The notes beneath the pieces are model-generated. The model was not told the origin of the DNA. It saw nothing but the letters and a program-made list of their open reading frames with translations, and ran no database searches. Positions 23,047 through 35,748 of a stretch of DNA of 64,000 nt are shown here, piece after piece (within the stretch, counting starts at the first letter, position 1; every line of letters starts with the position of its first letter). Position numbers and translations under genes: made by a program. Origin of the DNA: Gnetum montanum (taxonomy: Eukaryota; Streptophyta; Gnetopsida; Gnetales; Gnetaceae); the NCBI GenBank assembly GCA_015680685.1, contig MNCI01001040.1, forward strand, positions 468,279 to 532,278, written 5' to 3'.

Positions 23047-23375
23047 TATGAAGAGTCTTAATGATCTTTTCAAACTTATTCTCAACATGTGCCTTGAAGC
23101 TTTTAAATACATTAAATTCTTCAAACTTCTCCTGCAAAAAAATAAATCCAACTTTTTGAAGTATAATCATCAATGAAAGTGATCAAGTACCTCTTACCTC
23201 CATTTGAAGATGGTTTTATTGACCCACAAATGTTAGAGTGAACCAGCTCAAGGACATTCTTTTCTTTCCATGATTTTCCTTGAAAGAATTGAGAATGATG
23301 TTGTTCACCAACAACACATTCTTCACAGACTTTGGAAGAAATTATGATTTAAGGAAGACTAGTCACCATATTTTT
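23047..23375 (-). pseudogene. E integrase, N-terminal part
   Basis: The minus strand encodes the integrase zinc region and first part of the core, for example 'KSFKAHVENKFEKIIK' next to the junction with element A. The C-terminal half is at 13392 and below. Joining the halves across one ATATG copy gives the expected order, which confirms the nesting. Confidence 0.75.
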
Positions 23376-23860
23376 CTATTGCATAGTCTTTGATCCTCCA
23401 AAATTCAAGTGGCCATAGTGAAAATGCCAAAGCCATGTTGGGTCTTTTACTTCAGCCTTCAAGCAAGATTGAGCACTTTCAATCCTCAATGGAAATAATC
23501 TGTTGGAGCTCATTTGAACAATTACAATAGCTCCTATTGAAGGGTCATAAATTTCACAAGCACCCTTTTGAATGATTATTACATAACCCTTTTCTTGCCA
23601 TTGACTAGCACTTAACAAATTTCCTTTCAAATCAAGAACATAAAAACCATTGGAAATTGTTTCTACAAAACCATTCTTGGTTCTAATGGTAATATCCCCC
23701 TTTCCCATTACATTTATAGTAAAACAATCACCAAAACTTACTATAGAATGAAAACTTTCATATAAGTAAGAAAAAGAAGACTTACATCCATACATATGGT
23801 TGTTGTAGCCAATATCCACATACTATACATCTAATTGAGACTCTCGATTGGCTGGAACTG
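23376..23860 (-). pseudogene. E protease and GAG-pre-integrase region
   Basis: Open for 147 codons: 'IGYNNHMYG' is the protease active-site region (the catalytic Asp precedes it), then 'VLDLKGNLLSASQWQEKGY', and at the end 'LWHFHYGHLNFGGSKTM', the zinc-binding pre-integrase block of Copia. Upstream a stop separates it from gag. Confidence 0.82.
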
Positions 23861-23863
23861 CCA

Positions 23864-24430
23864 TCAACAAAGTCTCATATTCCTTCTCTTCCATAAAATT
23901 TGATTTCTCTCCTTTGTCATTGGGTAGTTTAGTGTAGCATTTGGAACGATAGCGTCCATATTTATGACATCTAAAGCATTCCACCTTAGATTTGTCAACT
24001 CGTCCTCTACCTTTGCCTTGAAATTTATCACCATCCCCTTTGAAATGTCTACTACCATCTTTATTGCTTCAATCTCCTCTTCCTCTACCTCTTCCTCTTG
24101 AGGAATAAGTCAAAGTAGAAACCTTCAAAGCTTGCTCTTTAGAAGTTGATTTTGATTCATCTTCTATTCATGGACTAACTTAGAACTTTGAAGTTCATCA
24201 AGGAAAAGTGCATCAACATCTTTGGATTCTTCAATTGAACAAACAATATAATCAAACTTGGGGGATAGGGAACACAATATCTTCTCAACAATCATCACAT
24301 CCTCCATCTTCTCACCATGAATTGGCTATCCCCATTGTCCTTGCACAATAGTTGGTAACAAACTCCCCATCTTTCATTTATAGAGTCTCAAAATCCCTTC
24401 TCGAGGCTTGAAGCTATGCACGCTTTACTC
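23864..24430 (-). pseudogene. E gag C-terminal region, broken
   Basis: Minus-strand frames contain Lys/Arg-rich sequence and a damaged zinc-knuckle stretch (about 23930-24080, Arg/Gly-rich next to Cys and His codons). The remaining blocks correspond to the second half of Copia gag; stops and shifts are frequent. Confidence 0.55.
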
Positions 24431-24440
24431 TTAAAGACCC

Positions 24441-24749
24441 CTAATATTTCTTCTTCATAGAATCCCAAATACCCTTGGAAGTTTCTTTGCTAAGAATAGT
24501 CTCCAAGATAGAACAATCAATTACTTGAAATAAATAATTCTTTACCTTCAAATCTTTCAATCTCAATCCCTCTAACTCCTTTCTTTGTTCATTTGTGAGT
24601 GCAACCTTAGCTATGAGTTCTACTACACCATCTTTAACAACTTGCCAATACTCCTTAGACTTTAAGAAATTTTTCATCAACATGTTCCAATTGTCATAGT
24701 GACCATCAAAACGTGGGATGGTAAGGTGTACAAAATTTTTAGAGGTCAT
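24441..24749 (-). pseudogene. E gag N-terminus (UBN2-type)
   Basis: Starts at ATG 24749: 'LTIPRFDGHYDNWNMLMKNF' then 'EYWQVVKDG' and, near the end, 'KGIWDSMKKKY'. This 'F-x-G-x-x-Y-x-x-W' opening is the hallmark of the UBN2 family Copia gag. It would form the virus-like particle. Stops downstream truncate it at 102 codons. Confidence 0.85.
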
Positions 24750-24846
24750 TTATGCCCTTCTGTGCTCTTCTCTCAAGCCTCCTAAACTAGGTGCACTATT
24801 GTGCTTTTCTCTCTAGCCTCCTGAACCAAGCTCTAACCTTTGAGGT

Positions 24847-25153
24847 TGTGCACTACTAGCCTCATATAACAAAACAGAACAAAACAAAAATAGGGGCAAA
24901 TAGGGGCAACTAAATTTCACATTTTTTTTATTCAACTGATAATGATAATGGCCTTTAAATAGGCAAATACATCAACGAAAAATAGCATGGGCAAACAAAC
25001 ACATTTTTTTTTATTCAACTGATAATGATAATGACCCTTTAACTTCTATAAGAAGCAACCCTTCAATTTCTCTAACCAATAACAGTCAACCCTTCAACTT
25101 CTATAACAACCTCTTCAACTTCTATAACAACCGACCCTTAAACACATTTAACA
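24847..25153 (-). repeat. 5' LTR of Copia element E
   Basis: Pairs with 10843-11110. On the minus strand the LTR end is followed by 'cctcaaaggttagagcttgg', a decayed version of the tRNA-Met primer-binding site common in Copia. It carries a duplicated phrase, 'ttattcaactgataatgata' (about 24930 and 25012). Confidence 0.78.
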
Positions 25154-25665
25154 AACTCTGTGTCTTTATTTTCTGCAATATTTTCTGCAATTTCTTTTAA
25201 ATTTAATATAATATTGGTGGAAGCGGGAATAACCACTCCTATGGACAACAGAGTATTTGATGTCAATTCTAATCTAACGTAATCGAGAGTTTTACCAAAT
25301 TCTCAAACACATTGATGAATAGTGTTGAACAAGTCTGAAACAAACTGCAAAATGCTCCATTTGTAAACCACACAAGTTAAATTTGATACAGAAGGAAGAT
25401 CACAGAAAGCCAAAGGAAACTTGGGAATATGTTGCAGCCGGGACAGAAAACCCATTTGCTGAAGAAACTCACATAGTATATTTAGATCAATGCCTATGCA
25501 TCTGCACTGCCGACTTAAATTGATTACAGTGGTGAAATAACAGAACATGATCTCACTAGTTTCTGAAGAGTGGTTTCTGCGGATCCATTAAATGAAAAAC
25601 AAAGACATGTTATTTATTTTTTACATAAAACATATAAGGCAGGGCAGGGCAGATTTGTAGCAAAT
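25154..25665. other. Flank between element E and the LEA gene
   Basis: About 510 bases downstream of the LEA stop. It probably holds the 3' UTR of that gene. An 81-codon minus-strand frame (25548-25303) has no motif I recognise and is not called as a gene. Confidence 0.4.
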
Positions 25666-26190
25666 TTAGGAACTGGGCTCCCTCTGCACATCCTCATCGG
25701 GCCTGAACCAAATCTGCTCTTCCACAACAGTGTGAGGCTGAGCTTCTGCTGCCTTGTCCTGTGGTACAAATACTCCCGTCTCAGGATGAGGAACCCAACT
25801 CTTTTCTGCTGCTGTTACTCCTGCCATTATCTGAACCTGAGTCTCAGAAGCAACCCCCACTTTTTCTGAGATTCCCACCCTCGTTCCTTCCTCCTCTAAA
25901 TTCTTATCATAAACTGATGAATGCACATTCCTTCTCCCCAGAATTAACCCACCAATAACAATATCACTACTCGAAAATCACATGAGGCAAGCAATCAAAC
26001 AAAAGTCATAATAAACTGATAAAGCAGAATTCACAGAAAGGCAACTGATTTAAACAAAAAAGTAAACACATATCTAGACTTAAAAGAAAGTAACCAAAAC
26101 CCACTACCCCTACCTGTGCCTGCAGACTGGCATCCAAGATAAACCAGGCCTTGCAGAGATGAGAAGTCTCTGGAGAGTTGTTCTTGCCAT
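25666..26190 (-). CDS. LEA protein, At5g17165-like, two exons, 114 aa, intact
   Basis: Exon 1 is 26190-26114 (77 nt from ATG), the intron 26113-25934 (180 nt, GT-AG), and exon 2 25933-25666, ending in TAA. The phases join exactly (AG + A gives Arg) to a 114-residue protein. The N-terminus (MARTTLQRLLISARPGLSW) is basic and hydrophobic, like a mitochondrial presequence. The body has 'RRNVHSSVYDKN', then 'KSWVPHPETGVFVP' and 'EEQIWFRPDED'. From memory, this arrangement (SVYDKN, W-x-PHP-x-TGVF, F-RP-x-ED) is the signature of a small plant LEA family typified by At5g17165; these are hydrophilic stress and seed proteins. The donor is CACAG|GTAGGG and the acceptor GGGGAG|AAGG. No stop or shift is present, unlike every neighbour. 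The family name is by motif only. Confidence 0.8.
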
Positions 26191-29100
26191 ACAAGATAAA
26201 TTTGCTGCAAATACTTTTTCCTTCTTTCTTTTCTTGCTTGCGTTTTGCTTGTTTAGATGAAGTCTGTGTGGCTCTGGGATGTTGGGCGCTTTGATTCCTA
26301 TTAATGCTTGCAAGTTAAAACCATAGTATTGGGTTACCTTAGGAAAGCCTGGTTACCCAAATTGAATTTTCAAAGGATTACAATAGATATTTTATTAATG
26401 TTTGCTGCAGAAATCAATTTCAAACTTCTTGATGATGATGATGATAGGAGCGTAGGTTAGAAGTGTTGAATTGAATTGAATGAATGGAATATTCTGATTG
26501 GATTGGATTGGATACCACAAAGGGCCCCATAAGACAGCAACAGCAAACACTTGCACATGAATAGTGGGTAGGGTGGGGTAGGCAAGCCAGGGCATTTTAA
26601 AAGAAANCCTATCCTGTACCAACACGGAATCTGTTGATTTTTATGACACTAGTAAGGGATAGGCCCTGAGCTTCACGTGTATAGATACCCATTCCTTTTT
26701 TTAAGAACCGTACATAATACTTTTGTACCGTTCCATCCAACTGTATTTGCTAACTTATTAGGACGTAAAAAGACAATCTATACCTATGAAAACAAGAAAT
26801 AGTTTATTTCAATTTAGAAAATTGGTTTTATAATTTTATGAAAATGGAAATGCATAATTTTATTTCAAAATATTGTTACAAAAGTTTTGCTAAAAAAGAG
26901 ATGTTCTTCATCATTCATTATTCAACAAAATCTACATATACATTCTTATTTTAAAAGATTAATTTACTATCGTATCTAGATCAAGAGGTATTGCAATCCT
27001 TTGGGTCTACACACATGTAATTAAATATCAATATCAAAATGCAATTGCAGAAGACATATAAATAGGCCTTTTGTGTTAAAAATCTTCATCTAACTTTATT
27101 TATGTAGAATTATTTTTCCTTATAGATTATTCTTCTGTGTTCTTGAGAATCTTTTCTTGTATCATTCTTCTAAGTTCCTTGGGTTTTAAATTTAAATCTT
27201 TATTTTGAATATTCCATTTTTGAAGCCATTTCTCCACTTATGAAATATTGTTTTTCTTAAGTGGAATTATAAATGTTGTAGAAAAATGTAATTCAAATCT
27301 AACAAGCATCTTTTGATAATATCTCATTAATTGGATGAGGAGCTATAATTTCTAAAGGAAACATGTTAGCTAATCTAAACATATTTCAAATATCTTTATT
27401 GTGCTACTAATAAAAATTCTTGAACAACATGATAATACATTTGCTTTCGAATATCCTATGACCTAGCAGTCAAACTCTTGATTTGAAAGCTCTAAGTCAT
27501 AAGTGCAATTCTACTAGGGAATGCTAAGTTATAAAGTTCTAATTGGACAAAATAACTCAAGGTGCACCAATATTACAATTATTTTTGAGGCTTGAAAATT
27601 TGCACCTAGCACCCCCAACTCCTCCTCTCGCCCCCCAACCTGAGTACATAGAAAGTATAAAATGGCTCCTAGTCATAACCTGAATGGCCCATCACCATGA
27701 CATATAGTTATGACTTCCTCAAATAGGATAAATCATTGCAATCCAACATGATAGAAATGAATGCATCTATTAATTAATTAATTTGTATGATATCCATGAA
27801 GTTTATATTGTTGCTAATTTTATAGTTTAACACATCCAAGTCATAGAATCATATGGAAACTCATAACCTTTAATGATAATGAAAATCACTAGAATCTACA
27901 TCGACTAAATGGTTTTAGGCTACAAAACCAAGGTAGTGCTCTAATAAAGTCTAGCGATGCTTATGAAAGTGACAACTTAAAACAAACATAAAAGAGAAAG
28001 AAAAGCACACTTACCCAAGGAACAGATGCAAAGAGCACATAGGAAAATCAAAAATATTACAACTTCAAAAAGTGTACTTAAGGAGAGCTCAACCTAGATA
28101 TTTATACTTTTTGTAATGACATAGTTTAAGTTCGTCAATACCTAGGCATCAACGGAGTTTTGTCAATGTACCCTAGTAGTTTTGGGCTACAATTCTAGTG
28201 AAATTCAGTAGAGTAGATTGCACCAGGATGTCAATGCATTGGTGTTGATGCAGGGAATGCATCAATGCCCTTGGGTTAACATGGAAGATGCATTGATACC
28301 CTAGGATCAATGTACCCCTACAACTTACACATCAAATTAATGAACTTGAGAAAAGTTGAGACCAAGGGGACATGTCCCAAGGACTACTAAAAGCCCAAAC
28401 GAAGTCGAAAGCATTTGAAGAAACTCAAGATATGCACACCACTTGGAAAGGTGACATAGAAACAAAGGATGCACATTTAAGAGACACAAATCTTAACCAA
28501 ACATGCTAGAACTATAAACACAAGGTGCTAATGATATTTCTCAACTCCAATGCTTACAATAAACTTAGAAAATACTACTAAGTAACTCATCATTTTTCCA
28601 CAACCGAGTAAAGCTAGTCCCATAATTTTAACAACTTAAAACATAAAATAGGAACTAGACATGTGACAAAGTCAATGTGGAGGATTTACAAATATGCAAA
28701 ATTAATCATGACTATGGTACAATATAAGCTAGCTTAGTGAGGAGAGCTAGGTGGTGCTCACTGAGGGTGAAATTCCCCTGACATGCTTGCTTGATATAGG
28801 AAGAAGCTTGAAGTGCTAGGAACAAACATGTGAAATCTCTGTAGTTATGTCTCAAGATCCATCACCATAGTGGAGCTACCTATTCTACTCCTACATCAAT
28901 CACTAATCATGTAATAGTGCCCTTGTTGATCTTGCATGAAGCTTTTTAGATGGCCTGACACTAGATGTCACAGTAATTAGCATCTCATCCTTTGAATTAG
29001 GTACTATCCCAATGACTTCAAGACATTGTCTTAGATTCACAATCATGATGCTCTTCCAGTTTGCTATTTTAGTTGAAGTGGGATGTCTTCTAACATGGTG

Positions 29101-32100
29101 GAGTATGCTTGCCAATTCATAGAGCTCTTTAATTAGCCTTAGTAAGGCAAATAATTTCTACTTATCTCTAGCCATGTTTTTGATTTTCTAAGTCAAGGCT
29201 TTAAATAGGAATTAGTAAATGTTAATGGTGCATCATTCCCTCATCATCACCACAATCTTTAACCCTCAAGTGGATATGTTTGATGGTTTTTGGATGAGCA
29301 TGAAGTTATGGGTCATGATCTTATACATTTTATTCTACATCATAGGAAGCTTGAATATTTTAACATCCTCTTTGGCCACCTTTTGAAGAATTTTAACATG
29401 GAGTTTGGACATCATGTTTTGAGTCTGTAGCCACCAATTTTTTTCTTGCTCATTGGAAATTTTGTAACTCTAACAATTATCCAAGTTGAAATGGAACAAG
29501 AACTCCATCAATGAATGTCATGGTACCATCTTTAGCTAGGTTGAGGTAGAACTCTTGTACCTCATATCAATATTAAGTAAAGGGCTAGGTGATGTATTCA
29601 TAGAAGCCCATCCTTTCTAGTATCTTTTTAAGTCCAAGTAGATTGACCTCAAGAAATTACTAGTAATTCTTCTCTACCTAGATGGGCTATCATTGTATAT
29701 CATTTGCATTCACATCTGCTTCTACATCATTAGCTTTTAGATCATTGTTTACTAGCTTCTTCGACACTAGTTCAAGAGACCCTTACTAACCATGCACCTA
29801 ACCTAAAGTTCAGGGGTATGTTTGCCTATCTCTAGATCTCTCTCTTAAGGGAGGCTTCTCTAGTGTAAGCTTCAGATTTAGGAATTTTGGTTGTTCATCC
29901 TATTTCTTTGGTATTAGTGGTTCTCTTGTGGGCATAGATTGATGGCTAAGATTTTATAACCTCATCTCAAGTTGATCTACAATATCTCAATAATAATCAC
30001 CTATGCATGGTAAGCTATGAAAATACTAAAAATCAAGTAAGTCTCCTAGGAATTATACTACCATTGCAAAAAATGCACATTATAACACTAATAAGTACAA
30101 CTCTTAAGATCATAAGAGAAACATAATCATAATTATGAAACCAAGATGCACATGGGTAAGGAACAATAAATATATTTTAAATAACTATAAAAATTATAAA
30201 ATACATACTTGAATTGATGGCTCTCTCCCTTGACTAAGTTCCAAAATGCTTGGCTTGAACCACATGGAAAAATGCAAATGGAAGAACAAGGAGAAAATGC
30301 TCACTAAAATTTATAGGAATCCAACTTACAATGAAAATTTAGCAAAGTTTGATTTGGTTGTACCATTGGAAGTCAAATAAAAACAACATAAGCAAAGCAA
30401 AATACATGAGAGAGATGTTTGGACCCATCCCCCTTCTATAGTGGCACATTAATGAACAAGGAAGGGGTGGGGGAGAGGCTTATGTTAACGTGGGAGTGTC
30501 AATGCCCTAATGTTGATACAAGGGATGTGGCAATGTATCCTCGTTAAAAGATTGAAATTTTTAATTATTTTTAATGCATTTTTCTTATCTTTTAGCTGGT
30601 GCCTAAGGTTCAAACAAACACAAAACTTACTTGAAACACCAAGTATCTCAAGGTTCAAACAAATATATAACTCACTTGAAACACCAAGGATCTATTTCAA
30701 TAATCTAGAAAATGAGTAAGATGGTAGAGAAACTACAACTTACCTTGGATGACATTTGAACTTATGGAATTTGAACCATAACATAAAATCTAATCATTCT
30801 CATGATTTGAGGATTAGAAAATAGAGAGGGTTATAAAATTGATAGATAAATATAACACCCAAAGGTCACATGAATAGGCATAAGTGAGGTAAGGTGGAAA
30901 GAGATAATCATGATAAAAGAACTTGTTAAGTTACAACCACATAAGTGGAAGATCAATCAAGTACCTTATGCCATGAAACCACTATCATCTCATCAAAGAT
31001 AAGCTTAAGCTCACTCATCCATAATGCCAAATCACCAAGAATTCACAAGTGGGTCCTTTCCATAGCAAACACCTATCTTTCTTAGCCTTGTGAAACTTGT
31101 TGATGAGATACTTATGGATTCTCAACAGCTAGTAAGACATTAGCATCAAACGCAAGTTTATATCTTAGATGGCCAAATATCATCCTTTGTTTCACCTGAT
31201 TGACTTCCTACCATATATAAAATTATACCAAAATGGAAATAAAGAGATGAAGAATTAATTAATGGATAAAAGAGAGAAGGTAAGAGTGCAACATCATCAA
31301 ATCCCTAGCCAATTATTCAATTAGCTCAAGGGAGCACATGATTATTTCCTACATACCATGAGAGATCCATTGCTATGTTTATTCATCACTACTCATCCAC
31401 ATAATAGGGATATACCTCTAAGTCCTCTTTTCAAGCACAAGGGTGCACACAACCACTACTAGTATTATCTAGCCTTGATTATTCCATGGCCCAATCACTG
31501 GTAAAATTGAACCAAGGTAATGTACCACAAATCATTTAGAATTTGAGATTCTAGTTTGGGTTTCCTTCATCCATGCATGTATGCATAATAGATTCTTTGA
31601 ATTTAAGTTTACTGAAAACCTCTTATTGATCCCTCTACCCATGATAACTCACTCCAATCCCTATGATGATTACAATGCCATGACCAAGCTAATGTAATTT
31701 TCATGATAGATATGATCATGACTTGGATCAAGAATTAAAATCTTAGAGCAAATTGATTTTAGGATTTGGGTGAAAGTAGCATTTTACATTATCAAAGTTC
31801 ACTAAGAGAGAGATTTCTAGGCCTTCATAGTCATGATTAGGGCTGAGGCAAAAGATTATCTTGAATCATAACATTTGAAGATCAAGTGATCTAGGCAACA
31901 GGCTAAACATGAGATAAGCATGTCTAATTGACATCACACATGTTTTGCATGGATATTGGTTCAACCTTTCATCTTGAACTTTATTGAAAAATTATATGAT
32001 CAATTCAAGATGGTAGAAATACCAATTTTTGTGGACTAAAGAGCTTGGAATAATACCACTATTCCCATTACCTCTTCTTCTTCATTTGATTTTTTAATTT

Positions 32101-32990
32101 TTTTTCATGAAAAATCATTTCTTATAAGAAAAGAATCTTTTGATATGTGTGTAAGGATTGTGGGAATGATTGATGTGCCAAATCATCACACGAAGTCTTT
32201 GACTTGTATGAATACAAGAATCCACCCCTTCCCACATGACATGTATAGGTTTATGGAAATCATGACTCTTTTCTAACTAAGGTGATCAAGAATGGCAAGC
32301 ACATGCACTTTGATCCAATTACACAACGATTATGCCCATCATAGTTGTCATAAGAACCCTCAATAATACAACCTTTTCTTAGTAGTGATCAAGCACTCAT
32401 CTAAGATTTTAAAGCTCATACCTTAAGGTATGATTCCATCACCTACCCACAATTTTAGTAGTGGTAGCTTCAGCAACTTGTGGTGAAAGTTCCAGCTCCT
32501 TGCTAAATTTGAGCCTAGTTCACTGGCAACAGATAGTAAAAAGGTGGATGGATGAACTCTATTAAGTGGATATTCCATTGATCAAGGCTCCACTTTGAAC
32601 CTACTTAGAACTCTCACATCATCATCACATATGTAACTCACCCATCCATCATTGGCTTATCAAGTGAGCATTCATAAAAAATATTAATTGATTTTTTCAC
32701 ATACACACAAGAAAAGTACTTAAAGGAAGGAAAAACTTATTGAGAATTAATTGTTAGGCTAAAAAAAATTTAAAATTCCTAACTAAGCATACCAACACAC
32801 CAACATTATTAAAGCACATAAACAAAATAATGAAAAAAAAATTGACATGATGTAGAGGATTCCTCCTTGACAACTAATGCATGTATATCATCTAATAGAC
32901 CCTTGGGTGTAATATACAAGATTGAGAGTTTAGCACTTTTAGAGGTCAAAGATATTCTTTATAATGCCTTAAGTATTACCCATTGATCAG
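26191..32990. other. Degraded intergenic DNA, no intact gene
   Basis: Directly upstream of the LEA ATG, 26191-26640 should hold its promoter and 5' UTR; a single N at 26607 marks a contig join. From 26640 on the sequence is AT-rich without ORFs above about 70 codons. 29115-28903 plus upstream minus-strand pieces to about 29700 read 'ILERMGFYEY' and 'EVQEFYLNLAKDGTMTFIDG', resembling a plant transposon-associated domain. A 45-base phrase is tandemly doubled at about 30605-30692. Nothing else could be identified. Confidence 0.45.
28903..29700 (-). pseudogene. Remnant of a plant transposon-associated ORF
   Basis: With several stops, the minus strand gives 'ILERMGFYEY', 'VQEFYLNLAKDGTMTFIDG', then a stretch ending in 'HHVRRHPTSTKIANWKSIMI'. 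The pattern 'FY-x-N-L ... G-x-x-V' recalls the domain often named 'putative plant transposon protein', found in accessory ORFs of Gypsy elements. Identification is weak. Confidence 0.3.
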
Positions 32991-32999
32991 AAAAATTTT

Positions 33000-34080
33000 A
33001 TCTAACTCATCTAAATGGTGTATATGCATGGTGCCAAACTGGTAATTGGTATGAATAAATAAGATCCTTTCCACTGAAATTGAAACTTCTTCAAATGGAC
33101 CAAGTATGATAGATTAAAATACAGGACCTTGTCACCCAGTTTGAAATAAAACTCTCTTGCATGAATATCATGGTAAGTCTTGGTATAAGAATATTTCAAT
33201 TCATTATGCATCAATGTGATTCTACGATTCTCATCAAGAGGGTTGAGGTTAATTAATCTCTCTTTTTATATAGAATCTAAGATCATATCAAAGTAAACCA
33301 CACTACCTAAGGTTTTCATTTCAAAATAAATAGGTAATTATGGAACCTATCAATATATCAACTTAAATGATGTGTACCCAATAAGAATCTCCCATGCTAT
33401 TCAATAGCCCTAAAGAACATCATTAATCTTGTTGGACTAGTCTCTTCTATACATACTAATCATTTTCCTTAGTATTTTTATAATTTCATGGTTAGTAATT
33501 TTTGCTTAGCCATTAGCATACAAGTGATAAAGAAATTTAATTTATGATTAAATTCACAAGATTCTAAAAAATTCTTGAAAATATTACCAATAAAATATGT
33601 AGTATTATTGGAGATCAAGATTTCAGGAACACCAAACTTATGAAGTATATGATTACAAAGCCTTTAATGATAACAACTTCCAAGCACTTCATACAATAGT
33701 AAATGCATATATTAATATATTCTTTACCATTGAAGGTTAGAGTAATGGGACCAATCAAGTCAATCCCCCATACGTCAAAGGGTTGATGTGGTTGGATACA
33801 TTTTTATGGTTCCTTCATATATGAGGAATATCTCCCTCCTACTAATACTTGTTGCAGTAGTGTACAAAGTATTGAGCATTAAGAAACATGGTAAGTCAAA
33901 ATTATCCTATTAGTGGCACCTTTGTCTTAATTCTATTTTTGGCATAGTACCTACCACAAACACCATGGTGTGCAGAAGCTAAGATGGTGTCTTGACTCTG
34001 TTCAAGAACACACCATCTCATGAAACCATCAAGGCACATCTTGTAGAGATGATCTTTAATGACCAAGTAAGGCTTTACTT
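33000..34080 (-). pseudogene. Gypsy integrase remnant
   Basis: Minus strand: near 33810-33740 'VQPHQPFDVWGIDLIGPITL' marks the start of the rve core with its first Asp. About 33650-33600 reads 'FGVPEILISNN' (second Asp replaced), and 33214-33090 'YHDIHAREFYFKLGDKVLYF' is the C-terminal region. Stops are frequent. No matching RT is adjacent. Confidence 0.7.
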
Positions 34081-34159
34081 GATTCTCAAGTCATTAGATT
34101 TTTTTTAATTTAGAAGAAATCCTCTAGGCCATTAGGTAATTAAGAATATATATGTACTA

Positions 34160-35100
34160 GTGTAGGGATACCTCTTCCAATCCCCTTATTCCTTCCCTAC
34201 ATGTGTGTTTTTGTAGGTTGTAGGCTCTATGAAGACATATTGGAGATTTTGGAGTCATCTTGTCTAAGATCTAGGCTCCTAGGAGAGATGTCTCAAGAGA
34301 TAGAAGACATCTAGGCCAAGTTGAGATCTTGTAGGAGACATCTCAGGAGACAGAAGACATCTAGGCCAAGTTGAGAGCTTGCAAGAGATGTCTGGGAAGT
34401 TTGACAAACATCTCAAATAACATGTCTTAAAATGTGATGAGACACCTTAGAAGTTAGATGAGATGTCTCCCAAATGTGGAGATGTCTCAACTAAGACATC
34501 TCTAGAAGAGCTAAGACATCTTAGCTATAGTGTGAGATGTTTTAGTTAGAAGTGAGACGTCTCATCCAAATGGATACTTTTCTTAGTGAGATGTCCTAGA
34601 AAGGCTAGAAGTAACTTGAATGGGTAGCAAAATTTTCAAAATTACTGTTCCAAGTTTGGAAATAGCTAAGTGAATATGGAAAAAGATGGAAAAATTAGAG
34701 GATCTTCAAGTTGAGCTTGAGGAAGATTTCCTAGGATTTTTATCTTGCTTGGTTAATAAATATGAATTGTGTTTCATGCTTGCACCATATAGAGAGATGT
34801 GAGTAAGATGTCATGAGATATCAAGAGGGCACATGTGAAGAGTGAATAACTATATTTGTAGCTCTTCGTCAATAGAGTGAGTTTTGGTCTAGTGTTTCCT
34901 AAGTCTTATGAGTTAAGATCTCAGTCTCAAGTTGTGGGAGAGAATTTCTATCAATTGTTTCTTGCATTGAAAATAATTATTATGTGGTTGTAGAGCCTCA
35001 TTCTTTGCAACATCATTTGAGTATATGAGGTTTGTGTTGGATTTTCTATAGGTTGTTGAGCCTTGTTGTAATCTTTTGTTTGAATAATTGAAGATAGCTA
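34160..35100 (+). repeat. LTR-like copy related to element H, rich in AGACATCT/AGATGTCT
   Basis: Begins TGTAGGGATACCTCTTCC, the same opening as the H LTRs at 35749 and 38507. Over about 400 bases it carries many copies of the 8-mer pair AGACATCT/AGATGTCT and GACGTC variants. It may be a solo or truncated LTR inserted in the Gypsy remnant. The right limit is uncertain. Confidence 0.55.
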
Positions 35101-35339
35101 GTTTTATTATTTTCTAGCAAACTAATTATCTTTTCATAATGTCTAGATTTAGTATTGGAAGATGATTTATCATTAGAGTGAACTTCCTCATGTATTGTGA
35201 TAATTAACTGAATGTGATCATCGCAGCTTCTACTTGTCTAAGTGGAACTATAATATATTAATCCATGAGCTCTAATCAAATGTTGTATTTCCTCAATAGT
35301 GGTAAATTCTATGTGTTGTACATGTATTGGGTTATGAGG

Positions 35340-35500
35340 TTGACTCATGAGCCTAAATCTAGAAGAGCTTTACATGGCATGTTTCATGTTATCTATAAGT
35401 AGATTAAAGGGGTTCTAAGATCTATTTGCCTCTTGGAAATTACACTTGCTTTAATCTAGTGGCTTACAATTTGAATAATCATAACAATTGTAAGATTTTG
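35340..35500 (-). pseudogene. Gypsy protease remnant
   Basis: On the minus strand 'CKALLDLGS' (about 35365-35340) is the retropepsin active-site block seen also in element A. It probably belongs to the same old element as the integrase remnant at 33.0-34.1 kb, with most of its RT region missing. Confidence 0.5.
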
Positions 35501-35748
35501 ATTACGTCCTTAAGAAAGAAAGATCTTCTTAAAAAGTCTTGCAGTTAAGAGAACTAGATTGGAAATATTAGGCATAATTTCTTTTACTATTGTAGGTGGA
35601 CTTCTATTCTTATTAGCTTTTTATGGGCTTGTATGAAAGAAAGGACATTTTCTTGATTTTGGCTCACACTTGCTAGTAGTATCGTTCATCTATATGTTTA
35701 TGGTTCTAATTGTGTTCTTTTGTTGAGGTTCTGTTGGTAACTCATTGG

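Larger units (their letters stand above)
10843..25153 (-). mobile_element. Element E: minus-strand Copia retrotransposon split by element A
   Basis: Two related LTRs (10843-11110 and 24847-25153, both TGTGCAC... to ...TTTAACA on the plus strand) bracket, on the minus strand, gag, zinc finger, protease, integrase, RT and RNase H. The body is interrupted between 13392 and 23042 by a complete Gypsy element. Without that insertion E would be about 4.7 kb, a normal Copia size. A target-site duplication was not recognised: the outer flanks read AAGGA and AACTC. Confidence 0.85.

Noticed and set aside
10838-25158. Target-site duplication for element E
   Set aside because: Flanking pentamers AAGGA and AACTC do not match, so none is claimed.
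25303-25548. 81-codon minus-strand ORF downstream of the LEA gene
   Set aside because: No motif, no splice logic and no conserved pattern; likely 3' UTR or intergenic.
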